Shown here: piece by piece, positions 31,395 through 39,937 of the stretch
Layout of the letters: each line of letters starts with the position of its first letter
Position numbering within the stretch: the first letter of the stretch is position 1
Assembly (NCBI RefSeq): GCF_014384805.1
Contig: NZ_JACRSS010000001.1
Location: 1,025,847 to 1,089,846 of the forward strand
Length of the DNA: 64,000 nucleotides
Source of the DNA: Guopingia tenuis
GTDB taxonomy: Bacteria; Bacillota; Clostridia; Christensenellales; Christensenellaceae
Direction: 5' to 3'
Position numbers and translations under genes: made by a program
Notes under the pieces: model-generated
What the model was told of the DNA's origin: nothing
The model's input: only the letters and a program-made list of their open reading frames with translations
Databases searched by the model: none

Positions 31395-31922
31395 TTATCC
31401 TTGGTTTCCGCCGCCGAACAGGCCGCGCAGCCATTCCAGAATGACGGAATCATATTCCACTTCCTGGCTATCTGCCGTGTCCTCCATATTCACCAGGCAC
31501 AGGGGCGGAAACATTACACACCACCAGTTCTGTCCTTCCGCCGCTCCCAGCTTGATGCGCAAAGCGTCGTATTCTCCCGCGGGATAGGTCACATCGCCAT
31601 AGGTCTTGTCCGGAAAATCAAAGCGTCCAATCTCCGCCGTGGCCCGGTAGGGGAAATTTTCCTCCTGCAAAACCTCGTCTGCCCGGGCAACAATTTCCTC
31701 CAGATGTGCCTGCATATAATCTTTTGCATCCTCCTTATTATGGCATTGAAGGACGCCCTCCTCCGTAAGCTCCAGAATTGCATCCCGTACCTTGAGCTTC
31801 ACGGCCTGATCCTCCGCCGAATCACTGTTGGCCAGAATATGCAGCCGGAAGGGCGAGGGGGCGCATCCGCACTGCCCCAGGCAAAGAAGAAATATGAGTA
31901 TCGTCAATGCAACTTTTTTCAT
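31395..31922 (-). CDS. spoIIR: Stage II sporulation protein R
   Basis: 175-residue secreted protein with a signal peptide (about 1-21) and the family core FRLHILANSDSAEDQAVKLKVRDAIL. SpoIIR is the forespore signal that triggers SpoIIGA to process pro-sigma-E in the mother cell. It is normally made under sigma-F; on the minus strand CATACTA at 31958-31952 resembles a forespore -10 element, but no convincing -35 was found. GGCAGGTG precedes the ATG. It lies just upstream of sleB-ypeB. Confidence 0.92.
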   Translation of the reverse strand: MKKVALTILIFLLCLGQCGCAPSPFRLHILANSDSAEDQAVKLKVRDAILELTEEGVLQCHNKEDAKDYMQAHLEEIVARADEVLQEENFPYRATAEIGRFDFPDKTYGDVTYPAGEYDALRIKLGAAEGQNWWCVMFPPLCLVNMEDTADSQEVEYDSVILEWLRGLFGGGNQG

Positions 31923-31958
31923 GGTTTCACCTGCCCTTTTTCTGTTGCAACTAGTATG

Positions 31959-32164
31959 CTCATATTTTTGGGGTTTTAATCCCTCTATCCCCTGTTTCTG
32001 GAAATTTTGTTTTCATATCCCCTCTTTTATCCATCAAAAAAACGCCGCTCCCCGGCGTCCCCCAAATCTGTCTCTGCTTTTCCATCCGCCATTCGCCCAT
32101 TCGGAAACCTCCGCTTTCGATTGATATGGCACTTTGGCCTTCTTCCCGGAGCCCGCAGGCTCCC
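31959..32164. other. Intergenic region without a gene
   Basis: Between spoIIR and the DUF2156 gene. I see only short spurious frames and minor hairpins. Confidence 0.4.
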
Positions 32165-32196
32165 ACAAAAAAGACACCCTTCGGGTGCCTTTTCTG
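32165..32196 (-). terminator. Terminator after the DUF2156 gene
   Basis: AAAAGACACCC / GGGTGCCTTTT hairpin with a three-base loop, one A-C mismatch, and flanking T-runs on both strands, about 125 nt past the stop codon at 32321. Confidence 0.7.
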
Positions 32197-32320
32197 TGTT
32201 ACTTTTCATAAAAATCTCGTCATTCCACGCTGCAAAAGCCGGTTTGCATGCAACAGTGAATCATATCCATCACTGCATACAGGAGAACGCCCCCTTCTTA
32301 GAAACAGGGCAGCCCCTTGT

Positions 32321-33193
32321 CTAATTCATAAATTTCCCAACAAAAATTTCGTTCATATGATCCGGGTGGTACGAAAGCTTTGCCTTTCGAAGGCCCTCCA
32401 GGCCCATATCCTCCTCCCGGTTGACAAACTCTGTATCCGCCCAGGCATGCTCCAAAAACTCCCGGTTGATCATGGGATATAGCCCTGGATACGTGGTGTC
32501 CGCCTTTTCGATAAGGATATGCGCCATCTTGGGCTGCAAATACTCTCCAAAGGAAAAGGCCCGCACGGCACCTTCTACCCGAATAGCCGCCCCCTTCAGC
32601 TCCAGCCGGTCAAAATTATGGATCAGCTCCATCATGGCCTGCCGCTCGTTGAACATGGGGGAAATATACCCCGGGTGCTCGGCGAACCACTGCTCCATCA
32701 TGGGCAGACAGATCTCCACGTTGCTTTGATCCAACGGGATATACTCGTAGTCATAGCGGGAGACAAAGCGGCTGATAAAATTGCGCTTGGAATGATAGGG
32801 CTTGCCTTGCAGACGAATCATTTTCTCCGTCTCATAGACATAGTCGAAGCTGTCCCGCACCTCGCTGAATTCCATCAACCCGGGACATTCTTTTTCCACT
32901 CGTTCGGTCATCGCCCAGGTCATGGGGATGCATTCCAGCCCGGGAAACTCCGCCCGGAGAGCTTCAAAGGCTTTCCCCAGGTTGTCCACCCCCAGGGGAA
33001 ACATACACATCGGCCCCTTATGCGGCGGCAGACAGAGAACACAAATCCCACCTTCTATCTCCACATAGCGGTAATAGGTGCATTCCCGGGACATGAAAAG
33101 ATTTGTGAAACTATAATAGGAAACCTCGTTTCCCTGAGTAAGCTCCCTATAACGCGGCCGCAAATCCAGCGTGATTTCTTTGATTGCTAGCAT
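32321..33193 (-). CDS. DUF2156 (phosphatidylglycerol lysyltransferase-like GNAT) protein
   Basis: 290-residue cytosolic protein of the DUF2156 family, related to the double-GNAT synthase domain of MprF. Recognisable parts are YYSFTNLFMS, KPYHSKRNFISRFVSRY and the C-terminal DMGLEGLRKAKLSYHPDHM. Without a flippase domain it is unlikely to be a full MprF; a flippase-like protein is encoded separately at 5006-6091, but nothing in the sequence ties them together. Substrate unknown. It sits 23 nt after the phosphofructokinase stop. Confidence 0.85.
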   Translation of the reverse strand: MLAIKEITLDLRPRYRELTQGNEVSYYSFTNLFMSRECTYYRYVEIEGGICVLCLPPHKGPMCMFPLGVDNLGKAFEALRAEFPGLECIPMTWAMTERVEKECPGLMEFSEVRDSFDYVYETEKMIRLQGKPYHSKRNFISRFVSRYDYEYIPLDQSNVEICLPMMEQWFAEHPGYISPMFNERQAMMELIHNFDRLELKGAAIRVEGAVRAFSFGEYLQPKMAHILIEKADTTYPGLYPMINREFLEHAWADTEFVNREEDMGLEGLRKAKLSYHPDHMNEIFVGKFMN

Positions 33194-33216
33194 AATATCG
33201 GCTCTCTTCTCCTTTG

Positions 33217-34299
33217 TTATTTGCTGCCAAAGCTGATGCCCATGTTCTGCGCCACACGAACCATCTGACAGTCCGGCGTCACGAATTTGGTCTTTCCGGC
33301 GATTTCGCTCAAGGGGTTATGGGTCACTTCATGGTTTGCCATCGCCACCGAAACGCCATAGACATCGTTGGCAATCAGGTTGGCGGCATATACGCCAAAC
33401 TGGGTGGAAAGCACCCGGTCATAGGCGCACGGGCTCCCGCCCCGCTGCACATGTCCCGGAATAACCGTCCGGGTTTCCATCCCCGTTGCCGCCTCAATGG
33501 CCCGGGCAATGCGCTCAGAAGCCGTTTTTTCGCCCCGCTCCGCGCGCTGGGCGGCCCGCTGCTTTTTCTTCAGCTTGGCCTCTTCAGTATCCAAAGCTCC
33601 TTCCGCGACGGCCACAATGGAAAATAGCTTTCCATTTTTCGCCCGTCTGGCGACGGCATTGACCACTGCCTCCATATCAAAGGGGATCTCCGGCAAAATG
33701 ATGATGTCCGCGCCGCCGGCGATGCCCGCATACAGCGTCAGCCATCCTGCCTTGTGCCCCATCAGCTCTACTACCATAACCCGTCCATGGCTGGCGGCCG
33801 TCGTGTGGATGCGGTCAATCACATCCGTGGCAATCTCCACGGCCGTATGGAACCCAAACGTCACCTCGGTTCCCCATAGATCATTGTCAATGGTTTTGGG
33901 CAAACCAATGACATTCAACCCCTCTTCCGAGAGCAGGTTGGCCGTCTTGTGCGTTCCGTTGCCGCCCAGCGTGAGCAGACAGTCCAGCCCCATTTTTTTA
34001 TAATTTGCCTTCATGTTGGCCACTTTATCCAGTGAATCCTCCCCGATGACGCGGATGGTCTTGAAGGGCTGCCGAGAGGTCCCCAGAATCGTCCCTCCCA
34101 AGGTCAGAATGCCCGAAAAATCCGACTGCTTCATCACCCGGGATTCCCCGTGGATCAGCCCGGAATAGCCATCTACGATGCCGATGATTTCCACATCCGG
34201 GATCTTCTCATATGCCGCTTTTGCCACGCCGCGGATCGCCGCGTTCAATCCGGGACAATCCCCGCCGCTGGTCAAAATTCCAATCCGTTTTTTTGCCAT
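33217..34299 (-). CDS. pfkA: 6-phosphofructokinase, mixed-substrate (group III) family
   Basis: 360 residues, longer than the 320-residue bacterial ATP enzyme. It phosphorylates fructose 6-phosphate. The start MAKKRIGILTSGGDCPGLNAAIRG is typical. The phosphate-donor site reads GGNGT: Gly at the position equivalent to Escherichia coli 104 favours ATP, while PKTIDND has Lys at the position of 124, the group III hallmark. Asn replaces the usual Asp103. A Lys/Arg-rich insertion (about 220-255) is present. Donor therefore probably ATP, but pyrophosphate cannot be excluded. GGGAGG precedes the ATG. Confidence 0.93.
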   Translation of the reverse strand: MAKKRIGILTSGGDCPGLNAAIRGVAKAAYEKIPDVEIIGIVDGYSGLIHGESRVMKQSDFSGILTLGGTILGTSRQPFKTIRVIGEDSLDKVANMKANYKKMGLDCLLTLGGNGTHKTANLLSEEGLNVIGLPKTIDNDLWGTEVTFGFHTAVEIATDVIDRIHTTAASHGRVMVVELMGHKAGWLTLYAGIAGGADIIILPEIPFDMEAVVNAVARRAKNGKLFSIVAVAEGALDTEEAKLKKKQRAAQRAERGEKTASERIARAIEAATGMETRTVIPGHVQRGGSPCAYDRVLSTQFGVYAANLIANDVYGVSVAMANHEVTHNPLSEIAGKTKFVTPDCQMVRVAQNMGISFGSK

Positions 34300-34408
34300 A
34301 AATGCCTTTCCTCCCTATATCTTCCTATTATATAATATACCACTATTTCCAAGTTTTTTGCAGTTTTTTTCTTTCAAGAAAGGATTTTCCCTGCGCACGT
34401 CGAATATA

Positions 34409-34442
34409 TATAATAAGACAATAACCAAAAGGAGTGATACCA
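34409..34442 (+). promoter_or_regulatory. Possible -10 element and ribosome binding site of a rightward unit
   Basis: TATAAT at 34409-34414 and AAAAGGAGTG at 34427-34436 lie ahead of a GTG at 34443. No clear -35 element was found. Confidence 0.45.
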
Positions 34443-34826
34443 GTGGACAGTATAATCTCATTTTTTCACGGGCGTAAGCCAGAGATCCAGAAATGCTTTT
34501 CTATCCGGTATTTGCTCTTGGGAGATAAAAAAGAAGATTAAATAGATATTTACCGTAAACAGGGGCGCGGAAGTCGAATCAATGAACAGAGCAAAGTCGA
34601 GTTTGGATTCCCCTTCCATAAGGAAGATCCGGAAAGGCACGGGAGAGTGCAGGATTTCCTTAAAAAATGTCCAGCGGTGGGAATGGATGTTTACTTCGGC
34701 CGGATAAAAGTGAATTATAGGGGGATTGCCCCAATGGTTTATGCCCGGCAGAATTATATAGACGATTGTTGCAATGCAAAATATAGAATAAAAGAATTGT
34801 GTTGCAGCAAGAAAAAAACAAAATAA
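34443..34826 (+). pseudogene. Disrupted rightward reading frame with one internal stop
   Basis: From GTG 34443, which has AAGGAGTG 7 nt upstream, the frame stays open for 128 codons to TAA 34824 except for a single TAA at 34539-34541 (codon 33). The translated product is hydrophilic and basic, with Cys pairs near the end (DDCCNAKYRIKELCCSK), and resembles a real small protein, though I do not recognise a family. A near-perfect terminator follows directly. Promoter-like box, binding site, frame and terminator together argue for a former rightward gene. A leftward frame of 138 codons covers the same DNA but has no such signals. Confidence 0.45.
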
Positions 34827-34832
34827 GCAGCG

Positions 34833-34868
34833 AAAGGAGGCAAAAATATTTGCCTCCTTTTTAATTTT
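34833..34868 (+). terminator. Terminator of the rightward unit
   Basis: AAAGGAGGCAAA and TTGCCTCCTTT pair around AATAT and are followed by TTAATTTT. The hairpin starts 7 nt after the stop at 34826. Confidence 0.85.
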
Positions 34869-35304
34869 CCTCACATGAAATCTTATTCACAGGCTTCCAT
34901 TCCATGTTGTTCCTTTAGTATCTGCCCGGCCTTTCTGCGGCATTGCGGATGGTATCCGTCTTTTTCATAAAAAAACAGTCTGCCTTTCCCGCAATGATCC
35001 ATTTAAAAATACCAATGGGACGTTTCCTCTTTCTCCGGCTTACTTTATAATCAAATTTTAACGGACATGTTCTTTTTGTATTATGGCAAATACCTTTTCT
35101 GTTTTATCGCATATCCTTGCTATTTCTTCCATCAGCTTCTCCATTATATAGCAAGAGGCTTTCTCCCACATACACATAACGGCCTTGAATTCTAACTATT
35201 CACCTGCTCTTCTTTCTCCATGTTTCTCGTTATCCTTCGTTCATAGCGTCCCTGTATTTTTCTGCGCTGCACACGTCCTTAGTCCAAGGAAAATTTCAGC
35301 AAAT
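34869..35304. other. AT-rich gap, possibly decayed coding DNA
   Basis: Short leftward stretches look protein-like but lack start signals: 34883-35002 (39 codons, FFYEKDGYHPQCRRKAGQ) and about 35070-35185 (MEKLMEEIARICDKTEK). I assign no gene here. Confidence 0.35.
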
Positions 35305-35306
35305 AA

Positions 35307-35342
35307 AAAAGCCGTTTTCCCATAGGAAACGGCTTTTTTATT
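35307..35342 (-). terminator. Terminator of the ribose-type transporter operon
   Basis: AAAAAGCCGTTTTCC and GGAAACGGCTTTTTT pair around CATA, with a T-run on the minus strand. It lies about 20 nt past the stop of the last permease gene. Confidence 0.85.
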
Positions 35343-35362
35343 TTAATACTTAGGTCAATCTC

Positions 35363-36364
35363 TTAGCTATTCTTCTTATTGATCGTATCCAACAATACGC
35401 AGGCAATAATCAGAACACCAACGATGATTTCCAGAAGGAAGCTGTTCCAGGCCAGTGCGTTACCACCATTCCGAATGGTCTGGATGATAATCGAACCGAT
35501 TACCGTACCGAGAACACTACCTTCACCACCGCTCATGCTGGCGCCGCCGATAACGGAAGCAGCAATAGCGTCTGTTTCAAAACCTTTACCAGCCGTCGGG
35601 CTGCCGCTGCCAATTCTGGCGCCCAGCAGGATACCGGCGATTGCAGCCAGGATACCGGAATACATCCAGGTTCCGCATCTTGTTCTGCGCAGGCTGATAC
35701 CATTCAGACGAGCGGTTTCAGCGTTGCTGCCCACGGCGTAAATGTTACGGCCAAAGCGGGTATGGCGTAGAATGATATAGGTGATAACGATAATCACAAC
35801 CCAGACAATCGCCATCAGCGGGATCCCAAAGATATCGCTATCCTTGGAGAAGAAATCTTTATAAGCCTGGGAAATATGGCTCAGGTTGGAAGCACGGCAG
35901 AGCAGCTGCGTAGCAGAACGCAGAACGATCTGCATACCAACCGATGCGATGAAGGGCGGAAGGTTTCCGTCGTTCACCAGCCAGCCAATCAGCAAACCAT
36001 TGGCCGCGCCCATCACGATAGCGATCAACGCTGCAATCCACCACATCTCGCTGGCGAGAATGGGGGTTTCCCAGAACTGGGTGCTGGTCATGTAAGCAAT
36101 GATAACCGAGCTCAGACCGGCTACAGAGCCGATGGAAAGGTCAATACCGCCAACGATGATAGCGCAGGTCATACCCAAAGCGCAGATACCGTTGATTGCT
36201 GTCGCTCTGGCCAGGTTATACATGCCGCTAGACGTCATGAAGCTGTCAGATGTAACAGAGAATATTACGAATAAAGCGATCAGTATCAGCAAAATAAGGC
36301 CGATACCCGAGAAAAATCTCTTCGCTTTGACCGCGAATCCGGTCTGAGATTTATTTTCACTCAT
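35363..36364 (-). CDS. Sugar ABC transporter permease (RbsC type), second copy
   Basis: 333-residue inner-membrane permease of the BPD_transp_2 (ribose/xylose/AraH) family with eight to ten helices. Conserved segments are CAIIVGGIDLSIGSVAGL, TARLNGISLRRTRCG and ASVIGGASMSGGEGSVLG. It is clearly paralogous to the permease at 36956-37945, the two sharing long identical stretches. Most RbsC transporters use a homodimer; two permease genes beside one ATPase suggest a heterodimer or a recent duplication with new specificity. AGGAGG precedes the ATG. Confidence 0.92.
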   Translation of the reverse strand: MSENKSQTGFAVKAKRFFSGIGLILLILIALFVIFSVTSDSFMTSSGMYNLARATAINGICALGMTCAIIVGGIDLSIGSVAGLSSVIIAYMTSTQFWETPILASEMWWIAALIAIVMGAANGLLIGWLVNDGNLPPFIASVGMQIVLRSATQLLCRASNLSHISQAYKDFFSKDSDIFGIPLMAIVWVVIIVITYIILRHTRFGRNIYAVGSNAETARLNGISLRRTRCGTWMYSGILAAIAGILLGARIGSGSPTAGKGFETDAIAASVIGGASMSGGEGSVLGTVIGSIIIQTIRNGGNALAWNSFLLEIIVGVLIIACVLLDTINKKNS

Positions 36365-36453
36365 GAATTTTTCCTCCTAATAGTTATCCAAAAATGACCA
36401 TCTACTTGGGGTAATTCTACAGATGGCTCTTTGCGGCCGCTCATGCGAGAGGA

Positions 36454-36873
36454 TTACCGCTCCGCATCTCCGCCGTAAGAAACGCCCGCCTGAAGAATTA
36501 CATTTGCATATCCTGTAAACTCGCCGGAACGAATACAAGCTCTTGTCGTCTGCATGATCTGCTTCAGCTCCACATGGGGAACATATTCGATCTCGCATCC
36601 CGTAGGCTTCAAAATCTCCAGGATTTTTGCATGCATTTTGGGGCTGATAGTTTTCACTTCTTCCGCCAAAAATGCTTTTTCCACCATGATATCATCGACA
36701 ACGGCCTGTAAAACATCCGTATACGCCGGGATGCCCGGAACCAGGGAAAGATCCACACGCTCCACATCCTTGGGCAACGGCATGCCCGCATCGCTGACCA
36801 AAAGCAAATCCTTGTGGCCGGTTTCACCGAGTACTCTCAGCAGCTGGCCGTTCAAAATTCCGCCTTTTAACAT
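36454..36873 (-). CDS. rbsD: D-ribose pyranase
   Basis: 139 residues, the normal RbsD/FucU-family length. It interconverts the beta-pyran and beta-furan forms of ribose so that ribokinase can use the sugar. The start MLKGGILNGQLLRVLGETGH, the His20 region, the LVSDAGMPLPKDV loop and the C-terminal FTGYANVILQAGVSYG fit RbsD. Placed between the two permease genes. The ribosome binding site is poor. Confidence 0.93.
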   Translation of the reverse strand: MLKGGILNGQLLRVLGETGHKDLLLVSDAGMPLPKDVERVDLSLVPGIPAYTDVLQAVVDDIMVEKAFLAEEVKTISPKMHAKILEILKPTGCEIEYVPHVELKQIMQTTRACIRSGEFTGYANVILQAGVSYGGDAER

Positions 36874-36955
36874 AATATGCTTTCACACGGGGACTTTCAC
36901 CCCATGCAATCCTCCCATCCTTGTAGATAGTGTCACTTCATGGCAAGCAGCAGCC

Positions 36956-37945
36956 TTAGTTGCTACCGCTGTTCTTATCAAACAAAACAGCAATGATAAT
37001 GATGGCACCAACGATCATTTCCAGAAGATGTGCGTTCATTCCGATGATGATACCGCCGTTCCGGATCGTCTGCAGAATGATGGCACCGATAAATGTTCCG
37101 ATAACCGATCCTTCACCACCGCTCATGCTGGCGCCGCCAACAACCGAGGAGGCGATTGCCATGAACTCATAGTTTTCAGAACCAGTGGAGGGAATACCAT
37201 TACCAAGTCTTGCGCAGAGAAGAATACCAGCAATCGCGGACATAACGCCGGAATACATCCAGGCGCCGCATCTTGTCGCACGCAGGCTGATACCGCTCAG
37301 GCGGGCCGTTTCTGCGTTGCTGCCTACGGCGAAAATGTTTCTGCCGAAGGGAGTGAATTTAATCATCAGCCATGTGATAATAGCCAGGACAAACCATACA
37401 AAAGCCATTACCGGAATACCGAAAACAGTATTCAGAGCAATATCCGTGAACTCCGTGGGGAGCTGAGCAATAATTCTTGCCTCAAAGATCAGGTTGATGG
37501 ACTGACGAATGATGATCTGCATACCGATGGTCGCGATGAACGGGGGAAGTCCGCCGTCATTGATCAAGATTCCGTTGATGAAACCGATCAAAGCGCCAAC
37601 AACTACCGCGATGAGCATAGCGACGAAAACGGGAACCAATCCACCCTCGGCGATCTGGCCGGAAGTGAAATAGGAGACTACCATAGCCGCCATACCAATG
37701 GTGGAACCGGCAGCCAGGTCAACGCCGCCGCAGATGATGCAGCAGGTCATGCCCAGAGCGGTGATGCCGTTTACTGCCGTCGACAGCAGCAAATCCTGAA
37801 TATTATCACCGGACAGGAATACATCGCCCCGGATCACAGAGAACACTACGAACAGTGCTATCAAAATCAACAGAATGGGGCCGACCCCGGAAAAGAGTTT
37901 CGATGTCAACGACTTGCCAGTCGTTTTGGATTTCTCTTCACTCAT
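36956..37945 (-). CDS. rbsC: Sugar ABC transporter permease (RbsC type), first copy
   Basis: 329 residues from ATG 37945 (MSEEKSKTTG), which has AGGAGG upstream; an extension to 37990 is unsupported. Membrane permease with the family motifs CCIICGGVDLAAGSTIG, TARLSGISLRATRCGAWMYSG and GGASMSGGEGSVIG. It works with the double ATPase encoded just upstream and the binding lipoprotein at 39938. See the paralogue at 35363. Confidence 0.93.
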   Translation of the reverse strand: MSEEKSKTTGKSLTSKLFSGVGPILLILIALFVVFSVIRGDVFLSGDNIQDLLLSTAVNGITALGMTCCIICGGVDLAAGSTIGMAAMVVSYFTSGQIAEGGLVPVFVAMLIAVVVGALIGFINGILINDGGLPPFIATIGMQIIIRQSINLIFEARIIAQLPTEFTDIALNTVFGIPVMAFVWFVLAIITWLMIKFTPFGRNIFAVGSNAETARLSGISLRATRCGAWMYSGVMSAIAGILLCARLGNGIPSTGSENYEFMAIASSVVGGASMSGGEGSVIGTFIGAIILQTIRNGGIIIGMNAHLLEMIVGAIIIIAVLFDKNSGSN

Positions 37946-38045
37946 GAAATATATCCTCCTGTATTTGCCGAAAAAACTTCCATTCGGCAAGTAATTAAAA
38001 GTTGCAAATTATACGGCTGCTCGCCATATAACCGATGGTTGAGCC

Positions 38046-39566
38046 TTATTCGGAAATACCGGATGCCAACCGGAGAGCACGTTCCTCATCCAGCTTGCCA
38101 TCCTTCATGAATTCGCTGCGATCCAGCGTTCCCATCAGCTTGCCTTCGGAAATAACCATCATTTCGTCCGCCAAACCCATGATTTCCGGCAGGTACGACG
38201 AGATCAGGATAATGCACTTGCCCTGCCGCGTCAGCTGCTCAATCAGCTTATAAATTTCCGCTTTTGCACCAACGTCAACACCGACGGTCGGTTCGTCAAA
38301 GATCATGACGTCCGCATCACGGCACAGCCACTTACCAATAACGACCTTCTGCTGGTTACCACCGGACAGGTTTTTGCAAAGCTGTTTGATAGAAGGAGTT
38401 TTGGTTTCCATCTCTTTGATATAGTGACGGGTTCTCTCGTGCTCTTTTTTCAGGTTGATCCAGCAGCACTTGGAAATCAGGTCATAAGAAGCCATGTTGG
38501 TGTTGAAGTCAACAGACAATCCCAGGCAAAGACCCTCTTTCTTTCTGTCTTCCGGCAGAAGCGCAACGCCCTTCTTCATAGCGGAACGAGGATTCTTGAT
38601 GTGTTCCTCTTTGCCGTTGATGAATACTTTACCGGAATCAAACTTATCTGCGCCAAAGATGGCCTTGCAGATTTCCGTGCGGCCCGCGCCGACCAGACCG
38701 AACATGCCGAGGATCTGGCCCTTATATGCCTCAAAGCTGATGTTTTCAAAAACACCCTTGCTCGTGAGATTTTCAACCTTCAGCGCGCATTCGCCCTTGG
38801 GGAAATGCTCAATATCATACATGTTGGTCAGGTCACGGCCAACCATGAGCTTCACCAGGTCATCTTGGTTCGTATCTTTGACATTCAGCGTTTCTACATA
38901 AGCACCGTCCTTCAGAACCGTAACACGGTCGCAGATCTGGAAGATTTCTTCCAGGCGGTGAGAAATATAAATGATACCAACGCCCATATCCTTGATCCGA
39001 TGAATCAGATCAAACAGGATGCCAACTTCTTCGTTGGCCAGAAGAGCCGTAGGTTCGTCAAAGATGATAACCTTCGCTTTTTCATGTACGGTTCTTGCGA
39101 TACAAACCATTTCCTGCTGGCCAATGGTCAGATGTCTTACCGTATCTTTTGCATCAACATTGATTTTCAGTTCATCCAGCGTTTTCTGGGCTTCTTTGTA
39201 AATATATTTCCAGTTTACAGTTCCCCATTTGGTCTTGGGCAGATTCCCGATGAAGAAGTTTTCACCAACCGTCAGAGACTGCGCCAGGTTAACGTCCTGA
39301 TATACAGCGCCAAGGCCCAATTCTCTCGCCTGTTGCGGATCTTTTACCCGCTGCTGAACGCCGTTTAAATAAATCTCGCCCGATGTCGGTTCATGAACGC
39401 CCATCATGCACTTGATCAGTGTAGATTTACCAGCGCCGTTTTCACCCACCAGAGCGTGGATCTCTCCAGGCCGTACGTCAAACGTAACGCCTTTTAACGC
39501 TCTGACACCAGGGAATTCTTTAACGATGTTATTCAGTCTAATAATTGGATTAGATTCGATTCCCAT
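38046..39566 (-). CDS. rbsA: Sugar ABC transporter ATP-binding protein (RbsA type, two ABC domains)
   Basis: 506 residues with two ABC cassettes. The first has Walker A GENGAGKST and Walker B VIIFDEPTA; the second has the degenerate P-loop GLVGAGRT usual in this family, with signature LSGGNQQKV and DEPTVGVD. It energises import of a pentose-type sugar. AAGGA precedes the ATG. A 370-nt gap with a hairpin separates it from the binding-protein gene, consistent with lower expression of the ATPase than of the binding protein. Confidence 0.95.
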   Translation of the reverse strand: MGIESNPIIRLNNIVKEFPGVRALKGVTFDVRPGEIHALVGENGAGKSTLIKCMMGVHEPTSGEIYLNGVQQRVKDPQQARELGLGAVYQDVNLAQSLTVGENFFIGNLPKTKWGTVNWKYIYKEAQKTLDELKINVDAKDTVRHLTIGQQEMVCIARTVHEKAKVIIFDEPTALLANEEVGILFDLIHRIKDMGVGIIYISHRLEEIFQICDRVTVLKDGAYVETLNVKDTNQDDLVKLMVGRDLTNMYDIEHFPKGECALKVENLTSKGVFENISFEAYKGQILGMFGLVGAGRTEICKAIFGADKFDSGKVFINGKEEHIKNPRSAMKKGVALLPEDRKKEGLCLGLSVDFNTNMASYDLISKCCWINLKKEHERTRHYIKEMETKTPSIKQLCKNLSGGNQQKVVIGKWLCRDADVMIFDEPTVGVDVGAKAEIYKLIEQLTRQGKCIILISSYLPEIMGLADEMMVISEGKLMGTLDRSEFMKDGKLDEERALRLASGISE

Positions 39567-39694
39567 TATATAAATTCCTTTCGCTACACCAATTTTTATG
39601 CCGTATTGAAAAGCAATACCGCATATTCTTTAGCCGCGCTAAAGAGCCATTTATCAGTAAATCATAGAATATAAAATTCGTAATCCACCGAAAT

Positions 39695-39720
39695 CACAAC
39701 GAAAACGTTGTGCATACAAC
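39695..39720. promoter_or_regulatory. Candidate operator: overlapping inverted repeats upstream of rbsA
   Basis: CACAACG-AAAA-CGTTGTG (39695-39712) is a perfect 7-bp dyad and overlaps a second one, GTTGT-GCAT-ACAAC (39707-39720). The site is about 130 nt upstream of the ATPase start, in a gap without genes, and has the shape of a repressor site. Confidence 0.45.
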
Positions 39721-39861
39721 TTTTTGCTTAATAAACAGATAGTTTAAAATCCACTTTGGAGGAGAACCCTCCCCCATGAACAAAATCATTGCCAATCCTG
39801 GATTGGCTTTCTGTCATCAATTGCAATAAAACTATGTTTTCAGAATTGCCTTTTTTTAAAA

Positions 39862-39893
39862 ATATACCGGGAGCTTGCGCTCCCGGTACTTTT
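39862..39893 (-). terminator. Hairpin between the binding-protein and ATPase genes
   Basis: On the minus strand ACCGGGAGC and GCTCCCGGT pair around GCAA, followed by a T-rich tail. Such hairpins after a binding-protein gene usually stop most transcripts and let a fraction continue. Confidence 0.7.
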
Positions 39894-39937
39894 TCCTGCT
39901 TGTATCAGGAGATTTGATCCTATTTACTATCTAAAGC

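Noticed and set aside
34458..34874. Leftward 138-codon frame
   Set aside because: The rightward signals on the same DNA (ribosome binding site, terminator) fit better, and the leftward frame has no start site.
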